64,000 nt of DNA from positions 1 to 64,000 of the forward strand of contig WLEB01000003.1 of NCBI GenBank assembly GCA_009704505.1, read 5' to 3'. The stretch comes from Actinomycetota bacterium. Lineage in GTDB: Bacteria; Actinomycetota; Actinomycetes; Nanopelagicales; Nanopelagicaceae. The first letter of the stretch is position 1; every line of letters starts with the position of its first letter. The notes beneath the pieces were generated by a model that had not been told where the DNA came from, did not search any database, and worked only from the letters and a program-made list of their open reading frames with translations. This document shows, piece by piece, positions 46,577 through 54,986 of the stretch. The position numbers and the translations under genes were made by a program.

Positions 46577-47521
46577 ATGGAAAAAACTTCAATCATTTTA
46601 GATGTGGATACAGGCATCGATGATGCATTTGCAGTTTTATTCGCAGCAACTCACCCTGCCATCAATCTGCTTGGTATTACCTGCGTAGATGGCAATACAA
46701 ATATTGATAATGTCGTTGCAAATACCTTAAAAGTTTTAGATGCTGCGCAAGCACCTGATATTCCAGTTGCACGTGGGGCATTGCGCCCATTGCTTGGTGA
46801 GAGTCATTATGCAGAGTATGTACATGGGGCAGATGGCATGGGGGATTTGGGAATCTCTCCCTCTAGCCGAAAAGTGGATCCACGTTCTGCAGTTGAATTA
46901 CTACGGGATTTAATTGAAAACTCTTCAGATCCAGTAACAATTGTTCCGCTTGCACCACTTACAAATATTGCATTATTTTTACGAGCATTTCCTGAAACAG
47001 CAAAGAAGATACATCGAATTGTTTTGATGGGGGGTTCTGCCTCTGCCGGCAATGCCACTGCAGCTGCAGAGTTCAATGTCTGGCACGATCCAGAAGCTGC
47101 AGCAATTGTTTTTCAAAGCGGTGTTCCAATAACAATGTATGGACTCGATGTTTTTATGCGCCCTGGAATCACTCGTGAACAAGCCCTGGAACTTAAAGGA
47201 TCAGACTCAAAATCGGCTCAGTTTGGTGGCGACCTGGCTTTGGCATTCATGGAGCGCTTGGGAGTATCTCCAATAACTTTAGGAGATTACGGAGCAGTTG
47301 CTAGCGTGATTCGTCCTGATTTGTTTACTACTGCGATGTTTGATGTAGTCGTTGATACCTCAGCAGGGCCAGCACGTGGTCAGACAATTGTTGATAGGCG
47401 CGATGCTTTTTTACGTGAACTTGAGCCGATTGATTTAGAAGATTCAGCAAAGGTCCGTGTGACATTGGATTTAGATGTAGATGCTGTTGTAAAACTCTGG
47501 CTTGAAACTATAAGGAGTTAA
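46577..47521 (+). CDS. Nucleoside hydrolase (inosine-uridine preferring type)
   Basis: IILDVDTGIDDAFAVLFAATHPAINLLGITCVDGNTNI; NVWHDPEAA. Confidence 0.95.
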   Translation: MEKTSIILDVDTGIDDAFAVLFAATHPAINLLGITCVDGNTNIDNVVANTLKVLDAAQAPDIPVARGALRPLLGESHYAEYVHGADGMGDLGISPSSRKVDPRSAVELLRDLIENSSDPVTIVPLAPLTNIALFLRAFPETAKKIHRIVLMGGSASAGNATAAAEFNVWHDPEAAAIVFQSGVPITMYGLDVFMRPGITREQALELKGSDSKSAQFGGDLALAFMERLGVSPITLGDYGAVASVIRPDLFTTAMFDVVVDTSAGPARGQTIVDRRDAFLRELEPIDLEDSAKVRVTLDLDVDAVVKLWLETIRS

Positions 47522-48360
47522 ACTCCAATTGTGTGCCAAATAGTTTTACTCTCCGTAAAGGCAGTAATTCGAGTAGGGGTAGTGCCCTTAAAACTATGAA
47601 TTCTCTTCAAGTTTTCTGCCCCAGCAACCTTAACTTCTGAAGTTAACTTGCCTGGTAATCCAGAGATATCCATCGCATCGATATCCATATGTGATGCCAT
47701 CCAAGGTGCGATTTCATCCTTCTTGCCCGTCAAAACATTTATCACTCCTGCTGGTAAGTCACTAGTTGCAAGAACTTCAGCAAAGCTCATTGCAGATAAT
47801 GGGGCTTTAGTGCTTGCAAGAACAATTACTGTATTTCCAGAAGTTATTACTGGTGCAATAGATTCGATTAAGCCCAGAAGAGATGGGTTCTCAGGTGCTA
47901 TGGCAGCTACAACTCCCATGCTTTCAGGAACTGTAAAGTTATAAAAAGGCCCAGCAACAGGATTATTTGCACCCGTTAGAGAGGAAATCTTATCGCTCCA
48001 CCCTGCATACCAAACTAATGTATCAATAGCTTGCAAAACTTCTTTCTCTGCTTTTACTTTTGTAACACCAGTTGTCATCATGATTTCTTGGATGAACTCA
48101 CCTGTTCGAGCTTGCAGCATCTCTGCAATTCGATACAAAATCTGTCCACGGTTATATGCCGTTGCTTTACTCCAACCGTTGTGTGCGGCCCGTGCTGCAA
48201 CAACTGCTTCTCGCAAATCTTTTCTAGAGGCCAGACAGGCATTAGTAAGAAAGACACCCTTAGATGTTTTCACTTCATATGTGCGGCCAGACTCGCTACG
48301 TGGAAATGCTCCGTTGATAAAGAGTTTGTAAGTTTTTTTCACATCAATGCGATCACTCAC
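47518..48360 (-). CDS. Truncated aldehyde dehydrogenase-like protein resembling the ALDH16 C-terminal domain
   Basis: YKLFINGAFPRSESGRTYEV...GWSKATAYNRGQILYRIAEMLQ; 280 aa, ends before the catalytic-Cys region. Confidence 0.85.
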   Translation of the reverse strand: MSDRIDVKKTYKLFINGAFPRSESGRTYEVKTSKGVFLTNACLASRKDLREAVVAARAAHNGWSKATAYNRGQILYRIAEMLQARTGEFIQEIMMTTGVTKVKAEKEVLQAIDTLVWYAGWSDKISSLTGANNPVAGPFYNFTVPESMGVVAAIAPENPSLLGLIESIAPVITSGNTVIVLASTKAPLSAMSFAEVLATSDLPAGVINVLTGKKDEIAPWMASHMDIDAMDISGLPGKLTSEVKVAGAENLKRIHSFKGTTPTRITAFTESKTIWHTIGV

Positions 48361-49792
48361 CAGTAACCCCCTTCAAATATGCAGCCAAACCATGGCGCCC
48401 ACCTTCGCGGCCCCAGCCCGATTCTTTATATCCACCAAATGGTGATGTTGGATCAAACTTATTAAATGAATTACTCCAGATAACTCCAGCTCTTAGTTGC
48501 TGAGCTGCCCACAACGTTCTTGAGCCCTTCTCTCCCCAAATCCCAGCAGATAGGCCAAACGGGGTGTTATTTGCCTTCTCAATTGCCTCTTGAGGGGTAC
48601 GGAAAGTTAAGACTGAAAGGACAGGTCCAAATATCTCTTCGCGTGCAATTCGGTGAGCCGAAGTAACTCCAGTAAAAATTGTTGGTGCAAACCAATATCC
48701 CTTTTTAGGGAGTTCACTTGCCGGGCTCCAACGCTGCCCACCTTCGGCATCTCCAACTTTTGCAAGCTCTACAATTTTTGCCAGCTGCTCTTTGCTATTT
48801 ATCGCACCAACATCTGTGTTTTTATCTAATGGATCACCAACACGGATTTTCTCCATACGCTTTTTGAGCTTATGTAAAACCTCTTCTGCGATGTTTTCCT
48901 GCAGAAGTAATCGGGATCCAGCACAACAAACGTGCCCTTGATTAAAGAAGATCCCATCAATAATTCCTTCAACTGTTTCATCGATGGCTGCATCTTCAAA
49001 AACAATATTAGCCCCTTTGCCACCCAACTCTAGAGTCACGCTTTTCTTTGTTGGTGCAACGGATCGAGCAATAATCTTTCCAACTTCAGTGGAGCCAGTA
49101 AAGGCGATCTTATCGATGCCTGGATGATTAACAATGAGCGCACCGGTCGATCCATCACCGGTCACAATGTTTACAACACCAGCCGGAAGTTCTGCCTGTT
49201 GGCACACTTCGGCAAACAAAAGTGCGGTAAGTGAAGTTGATTCTGCAGGTTTTAGAACCACTGTGTTTCCAGTAGCTAACGCCGGAGCAACTTTCCATGC
49301 CAACATGAGTAAGGGAAAGTTCCAGGGAATTATCTGTCCTGCAACGCCAAGTGGTTTGGGCGAACTGCCAAGACCGGCATATTCAAGTTTATCGGCCCAA
49401 CCTGCGTGATAGAAAAAATGTGCTGCAGCTAATGGAATATCAGAATCACGTGATTCACGGATTGGCTTACCGTTATCTAAAGTTTCTAAGACGGCAAACT
49501 CACGAGCACGCTCTTGTAAAAAACGTGCGATTCTAAAGAGATATTTTCCGCGTTCTTTACCAGAAGTCTTTGACCATGTTGAGGTGTAAGCCTTACGAGC
49601 TGCTTTAACTGCTGCATCAACTTCAGCTTTGCCAGCCAATGCAATCTGGCTTAGGACCTCTTCGGTTGCTGGATTAATCGTTGCAAAATGCTTACTACCA
49701 GCGACAAACTTTCCTCCAATAAAATGTCCATACTTTGGTTTAATTGTTGTGATTGCGCGAGATTCTGGAGCCGGTGCATATTCAAAAATCAT
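48353..49792 (-). CDS. Aldehyde dehydrogenase resembling the ALDH16 N-terminal domain
   Basis: GQIIPWNFPLLMLAWKVAPALATGNTVVLKPAE; LELGGKGANIVFEDA; FFNQGHVCCAGSR (catalytic Cys). RBS GGAGAG before ATG 49792. Confidence 0.93.
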   Translation of the reverse strand: MIFEYAPAPESRAITTIKPKYGHFIGGKFVAGSKHFATINPATEEVLSQIALAGKAEVDAAVKAARKAYTSTWSKTSGKERGKYLFRIARFLQERAREFAVLETLDNGKPIRESRDSDIPLAAAHFFYHAGWADKLEYAGLGSSPKPLGVAGQIIPWNFPLLMLAWKVAPALATGNTVVLKPAESTSLTALLFAEVCQQAELPAGVVNIVTGDGSTGALIVNHPGIDKIAFTGSTEVGKIIARSVAPTKKSVTLELGGKGANIVFEDAAIDETVEGIIDGIFFNQGHVCCAGSRLLLQENIAEEVLHKLKKRMEKIRVGDPLDKNTDVGAINSKEQLAKIVELAKVGDAEGGQRWSPASELPKKGYWFAPTIFTGVTSAHRIAREEIFGPVLSVLTFRTPQEAIEKANNTPFGLSAGIWGEKGSRTLWAAQQLRAGVIWSNSFNKFDPTSPFGGYKESGWGREGGRHGLAAYLKGVTGE

Positions 49793-49836
49793 CGATCTCT
49801 CCAATCCGTTTTCAATGTTTTCAATGTTTTCATGGA

Positions 49837-50784
49837 CTAATCCACGCTCACATAAGTAGGACTAGCGTAGTAGCCATTGTCCATTTTCATACGTTGCATC
49901 AATAGATCATTGAGCAATGCACTTGCTCCTATGCGAAACAGCTTCGAATTGAGCCATTCTTCACCTGCAACTTCCTTCACCAACACCAACTGCTTAATGG
50001 CATCTTTTGTGTTTCGAATTCCACCTGCTGGCTTGACCCCAATTCGTTTCTGAGTCATTTCGTAAAAATCTCGAACCGCTTCTAGCATTACCAATACAAC
50101 CGGGGCAGTGGCAGCCGGTGCCACTTTGCCCGTTGATGTCTTTATAAAGTCTGCCCCTGCAGCCATTGCTAAAAATGATGCCTTTCGCACATTGTCATAT
50201 GTCACCAATTCACCGGTCTCAAAAATCACCTTGAGGTGTGCTTTATCTCCACACACTTGGCGAATGGTGACAATCTCGTTAAAGACATCAATCAATCTTC
50301 CCTCTAGAAATGCTCCACGATCAATCACCATATCTATTTCACTTGCTCCGGCATCAATTGCATCCTGAGTATCTAGAACTTTAACTTCAATTGATGCACG
50401 ACCGGAGGGAAATGCCGTTGACACTGCAGCTACAGGTACATGCTTTCCACCGATTAAATCAAGATGCTTACGCGCCACAGCAACCATGTCGTTATAAACA
50501 CAGATTGCACCAACACTTGGAACGCTTGAATCAGTTGGGTCGGGCCGCACAGCTTTTGTACAAATCGCTTCAACTTTTCCAACAGTATCTGCACCTTCCA
50601 ATGTAGTTAGATCTACCATCGAGATTGCAGTATCTATTGCCCATCGCTTTGAAGATGTTTTGATGCTTCTAGTTGAAAGCATGGCTGCACGCGCATTTGC
50701 ACCCACTTGATCTACGCCTGAAAGAGTTTTTAAGTAGTTTTTTAGCGAGGCTTCACTTCCATCGACTAACCCATAAAAATTCAC
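49837..50784 (-). CDS. deoC: Deoxyribose-phosphate aldolase
   Basis: AIDTAISMVDLTTLEGADT; FIKTSTGKV; GVKPAGGIRNTKDA. Confidence 0.95.
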   Translation of the reverse strand: MNFYGLVDGSEASLKNYLKTLSGVDQVGANARAAMLSTRSIKTSSKRWAIDTAISMVDLTTLEGADTVGKVEAICTKAVRPDPTDSSVPSVGAICVYNDMVAVARKHLDLIGGKHVPVAAVSTAFPSGRASIEVKVLDTQDAIDAGASEIDMVIDRGAFLEGRLIDVFNEIVTIRQVCGDKAHLKVIFETGELVTYDNVRKASFLAMAAGADFIKTSTGKVAPAATAPVVLVMLEAVRDFYEMTQKRIGVKPAGGIRNTKDAIKQLVLVKEVAGEEWLNSKLFRIGASALLNDLLMQRMKMDNGYYASPTYVSVD

Positions 50785-52397
50785 GATAGCAATTCCTTCA
50801 ATGGTGGCCGTAGTTGATTCAAAATCTCTACTGCCTTCTCTTTATTGATTTCAATGACCTCAATGTAACACTTGAGTTTTGGTTCGGTCCCACTTGGGCG
50901 AATAATTATGCGGATCGATCCTTCTAGCCACATTCTCAATCCATCTGTTGGAGGCAGTCCATCTTTTGGTTTTGATAAATCCTCTAAGAGCGTCACTTGC
51001 CTACCGGCAATCTTTTGTGGTGGATTCTTGCGTAAGGAGTTGAGCAACTCCTTGACCTGTGAGAGATCCTTCAATCTAATAGAAATCTGTTCCGTCGCAT
51101 GATAACCATATGTATTCCAGATTTCGTCAAGGAGATCCAGAATTGTTTTGCTATTGCGTGCTAAGTCAGATGCAATCTGTGCAATAAAAATGGCGGCAGA
51201 GATGCCATCCTTGTCATTAACTGTTAATGGATCTACGCAATATCCAAGAGCTTCTTCATATCCAAATGAAAGATTATTTACCTTTGAGATCCATTTAAAC
51301 CCTGTCAAAACCTCCTGAAACTTAATGGAGTGTTTTTCGGCAATTTTTTTCACAACCGTTGATGAAACTATGGAATTAGCAAACACCCCGGATGTATTTC
51401 TCTGTGAGATGACATGAGCAAAGACTGCACCTAACTCATCGCCATGAAGAATTCTCCAACCAATCTTCGGATCTTTAACTGCAACTGCGCAACGATCGGC
51501 ATCTGGATCGGTTCCAATAACCAAATCAGCATTAGTCTTTTGTGCCATCTCTATGGCTAAATCCATGGCGCCGGGTTCTTCCGGGTTTGGAAAAGCTACT
51601 GTTGGAAAATTAGGATCAGGCTCGGCCTGTGCATCAACCAAAATTGGAAGATCAAAGCCCGCCTTTTTAAATACAGCTAGCAATGTTTCTTTTCCTACTC
51701 CATGCATGGCTGTGTACACAATTTTTAATGTGCCTGGGTTCTTTGCCAATTGTGCTGTTTGAGAAATGTAGTTCACGACCAGCTGATCATCAACTGTGCT
51801 CCAATTATTTGCACGTGGAAGATTTTTTGCCGAAACAACTTTTGAAATCTCTTGTGCGATTAAAGAATCAGTGGGTGAGGTTATTTGAGAGCCTCTATAT
51901 GTAATCGAATCTACAGTTCCACCGAGATAAACCTTCAACCCATTATCTTGTGGAGGATTATGACTTGCAGTAACCATTATTCCAACGTCACAACCGAGTT
52001 CATTTGTTGCATAGGCGAGAACAGGTGTGGGTAGAGGATGGGACAAAACAACTGTTGTAAGACCGGCCCCAGAGAAAATCTCTGCCGCCTCGAGTGCAAA
52101 CTCATAAGAGCCATGTCGGGCATCTCGTCCGATTACTACAGATGTCAGAGCACGAGCCTTCATGTATGCAACTATTCCGGCCGAAGTTCTGGCAACGACT
52201 GCTCTATTCATCCCTGAGGGGCCTGGACGTACTGGACCTCGCAGACCTGCAGTTCCAAATTCTAGAAAACCGTTGAAAGATGTTTTTAACTCTAGTTCAT
52301 TACTTGTATCGACCCAGTTTTGAAGTTGAGCAGCAGAAACTGGATCTGGATCATCGAGAATCCATTCATTAACTGCTTGTAAAAATTGTTTATCCAT
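50781..52397 (-). CDS. Alpha-D-phosphohexomutase superfamily protein (phosphomannomutase/phosphopentomutase-type)
   Basis: FGTAGLRGPVRPG; VTASHNPPQDNGLKVY; GTDPDADRCAVAV; RPSGTEPKLKCY. Confidence 0.93.
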   Translation of the reverse strand: MDKQFLQAVNEWILDDPDPVSAAQLQNWVDTSNELELKTSFNGFLEFGTAGLRGPVRPGPSGMNRAVVARTSAGIVAYMKARALTSVVIGRDARHGSYEFALEAAEIFSGAGLTTVVLSHPLPTPVLAYATNELGCDVGIMVTASHNPPQDNGLKVYLGGTVDSITYRGSQITSPTDSLIAQEISKVVSAKNLPRANNWSTVDDQLVVNYISQTAQLAKNPGTLKIVYTAMHGVGKETLLAVFKKAGFDLPILVDAQAEPDPNFPTVAFPNPEEPGAMDLAIEMAQKTNADLVIGTDPDADRCAVAVKDPKIGWRILHGDELGAVFAHVISQRNTSGVFANSIVSSTVVKKIAEKHSIKFQEVLTGFKWISKVNNLSFGYEEALGYCVDPLTVNDKDGISAAIFIAQIASDLARNSKTILDLLDEIWNTYGYHATEQISIRLKDLSQVKELLNSLRKNPPQKIAGRQVTLLEDLSKPKDGLPPTDGLRMWLEGSIRIIIRPSGTEPKLKCYIEVIEINKEKAVEILNQLRPPLKELLS

Positions 52398-52401
52398 AGT
52401 T

Positions 52402-53232
52402 TTACAGCAGCTTTGGAATTACGCCTTTAAGCAATGAGCCCATACGGTCTGCAGCAGCTTTACCCGCTGCAATAACTTCTTCATGGTTTAACTTCTCACC
52501 AGTTACTCCTGCAGCAGCATTTGTCACTAACGAGATTCCAAGAACTTCTGCGCCTAGTGCATGAGCAGCAATAGCCTCTGGCACAGTCGACATTCCAACT
52601 AGATCTGCTCCCATAGTTCTCATCATTAGGATCTCAGCAGGTGTTTCATAAGTTGGCCCACGCCAGTGAACATAGACCCCCTCTTGAAGTGACGCATCTT
52701 CTTTTTTAACAATCTCTCGGATCCGCTTGCTATATAGATCGGTTAAATCAACAAAAGTTGCACCAGATAATGGTGAGACTGCTGTTAAGGATATGTGATC
52801 ACGAATTAAAACAGGTTGGCCAACTTTATAAGCGGTGTTTATTCCACCACAAGCATTGGTCAAGATAACAACTTTGCATCCAGCTTTAACTGCTGTCCGT
52901 ACTCCATGTACTACTGGCTCAATACCTTTGCCTTCGTATAAATGAGTACGACCGAGAAAAACCAATGCACGCATTTTTTTGCCATCTGCATCTATTTCAT
53001 ATGATCTAATCTTTCCAGAGTGTCCTTCCACCGCAGGAGGCAAGAATCCGGCGAACTCTTCTGCATTGCACTCAAAGGCAGGAACACCAAGTGCATCAAC
53101 GGCACTTACCCAGCCAGATCCCATAACAAGTGCTACATCATGTGCAGCAATACCTGTTTTCTTTGCGATCTCTTCGGCTGCAACAACTGCGGCGGCAATT
53201 GGATCACTGTATAAAAGCTCAGTCTTTCCCAT
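52402..53232 (-). CDS. punA: Purine-nucleoside phosphorylase
   Basis: VALVMGSGWVSAVDALG; GRTHLYEGKG; ILTNACGGIN; GMSTVPEAIAAHALG. Confidence 0.95.
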   Translation of the reverse strand: MGKTELLYSDPIAAAVVAAEEIAKKTGIAAHDVALVMGSGWVSAVDALGVPAFECNAEEFAGFLPPAVEGHSGKIRSYEIDADGKKMRALVFLGRTHLYEGKGIEPVVHGVRTAVKAGCKVVILTNACGGINTAYKVGQPVLIRDHISLTAVSPLSGATFVDLTDLYSKRIREIVKKEDASLQEGVYVHWRGPTYETPAEILMMRTMGADLVGMSTVPEAIAAHALGAEVLGISLVTNAAAGVTGEKLNHEEVIAAGKAAADRMGSLLKGVIPKLL

Positions 53233-53262
53233 GGCCTAATACTGTCACAGAGTTTGATTTCA

Positions 53263-53877
53263 TCAATGCATACCCTTGATCTGCGGCCAGGAGTATCCCA
53301 GTTGGGCACAAGCCTTTCTTAAAAACGGCATTGATATTCCGACAACATTTGTGTAGTCGCCTTCGATACTAGCGATAAATGGTGAACTAAATCCATCGAG
53401 TGTAAATCCTCCAGCAACATGTAATGGCTCTTCTGTTGCCACGTAATCAATAATCTCTTCATCAGTTAAATCTGCAAAATTGACGCGAGTAGTTACTCGA
53501 TCCGAAATCTCTTTATCTTTTAAAGTATCAATAATGCAATGGCCGGTATGTAGCAGCCCACTATTTCCTCGAACTCTCTGCGCCCGCTCGATTGCAATCT
53601 CCGGTGTGCCAGGTTTGCCAAGTGACATACCGTCAAATTCGAAAGTTGAATCGCAACCAATAATAATTGCCGGAAAATCAATTTGCTCACGAACAGTATG
53701 TGCCTTAGTGATCGCGAGAGCGATGACCATATCCGAAGGATTCATTGAGTTAAAGAACTCAGTTTCTTCATCAACATTGCTGACAATAATTTTCGGTGAG
53801 AGTCCAGCCGATTCAAGCAATCGACGACGGCTCTTTGAGGCAGATGCTAGAACAATTGTTGGTTGATTCGAAGGCAC
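53263..53877 (-). CDS. maf: Maf-family nucleotide pyrophosphatase
   Basis: IVLASASKSRRRLLESAGL; IIGCDSTFEFDG; GDYTNVVGISMP; GTG start. Confidence 0.95.
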   Translation of the reverse strand: MPSNQPTIVLASASKSRRRLLESAGLSPKIIVSNVDEETEFFNSMNPSDMVIALAITKAHTVREQIDFPAIIIGCDSTFEFDGMSLGKPGTPEIAIERAQRVRGNSGLLHTGHCIIDTLKDKEISDRVTTRVNFADLTDEEIIDYVATEEPLHVAGGFTLDGFSSPFIASIEGDYTNVVGISMPFLRKACAQLGYSWPQIKGMH

Positions 53878-53956
53878 GGGTTAAAGGTACTCGTTAAATG
53901 GCATAAATCAATTAATGAAATCTAATTAAACTAATTCTGACTACTAGGATGATTGC

Positions 53957-54949
53957 GTGAAGAACTCATTTCCAACCCTAGGAGTTATCGGTGGTGGCCA
54001 GCACGCTCGAATGTTTGTGGCTCCATCTGCATCTTTAGGTCTCGATCTTTTGATTTATGCATCAGATCCAAATGATTCAGCGGCTCAGATTTGTAAACAC
54101 GAGATCGGTAGTTATAAAGACTTAGATTCAATTCGTGAATTTGCAAAAAAATGCGATCTGATTACTTTTGCAGATGAGTTAATTCCACTGAGTATTATCC
54201 GAGCAATCGAAGCAGATGGTGTAGTTGTTCGACCATCTGCTGCAGCGCTAGAGCTCTCGCAAAATAAAGAATCCTTCGATTTGAAACTGATCAATTATCT
54301 TGGTACAGAATACGAAGAGAAAACCGGAAAAGTTCTCATTGAGAGACCACTTGATTTTGATTATGAGATTACAGTCATGGTTGCCCGCTCACCACACGGC
54401 CAAGCATCTACATGGTCACCAACTATTGATATGAAAAAAGATGGAATAAGCGTTATGACAATCACTCCCGTGCCAAAACTTTCACAAAATTTAAGTGAGC
54501 GAGTGCAAAAGATAGCAATTGAAATTGCCGAGATTTCTGGTGTAGTTGGTGTTGCAGCTGTGGAAATTCTTGTGAAGGGTGAGGAAATCTTCATCAACAA
54601 TCTTGTCATGGGCACCCACAATTCAGGGTTATGGACAATTGACGGTGCACGGACAAGTCAGTTTGAACAGCATTTGCGAGCAGTACTTGATTTGCCTTTA
54701 GGAGACCCAACAATGACTGCGCCAATTGCCGTGACAGGAAATCTTGTTGCAGGAAAGAAAGCAAATATGTATCGCCCATATTTGCATTTAATGGCAAGAA
54801 CTCCAGCACTTAAATTTCATCAGTATAGGAACGAAGTAAGCCGAGGTCACAAAGCCGGTCACATAACTTTACTGGGGGAGAGCCTCGAAGATCTAACTAA
54901 TGAAATCCAGCATGCGATTGACTATGTCAGTGGAGAGATTGATGAATGA
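53957..54949 (+). CDS. purK: Internally deleted N5-carboxyaminoimidazole ribonucleotide synthase (PurK) homologue
   Basis: PTLGVIGGGQHARMFVAPSASLGL; FDYEITVMVARSPHGQ; NNLVMGTHNSGLWTIDGARTSQFEQHLRAVLDLPLGDP. Central ATP-grasp segment (normally with K-x-x-x-GGYDGKG) absent. Confidence 0.9.
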   Translation: MKNSFPTLGVIGGGQHARMFVAPSASLGLDLLIYASDPNDSAAQICKHEIGSYKDLDSIREFAKKCDLITFADELIPLSIIRAIEADGVVVRPSAAALELSQNKESFDLKLINYLGTEYEEKTGKVLIERPLDFDYEITVMVARSPHGQASTWSPTIDMKKDGISVMTITPVPKLSQNLSERVQKIAIEIAEISGVVGVAAVEILVKGEEIFINNLVMGTHNSGLWTIDGARTSQFEQHLRAVLDLPLGDPTMTAPIAVTGNLVAGKKANMYRPYLHLMARTPALKFHQYRNEVSRGHKAGHITLLGESLEDLTNEIQHAIDYVSGEIDE

Positions 54950-54986
54950 TTTTGCAGTATTTATAGAGTTAGATCTTTGATATTAA

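Noticed and set aside
53480-53866. 128-aa ORF on + strand opposite maf
   Set aside because: Maf on the minus strand has clear family motifs; the plus-strand ORF has no recognisable domain.
53957-54949. Alternative idea that the PurK-like protein is some other ATP-grasp enzyme
   Set aside because: Both terminal blocks match PurK closely (GGGQxARM, HNSGxWTIDGAxTSQFEQHLRAVLDLPLG); only the central segment is missing.
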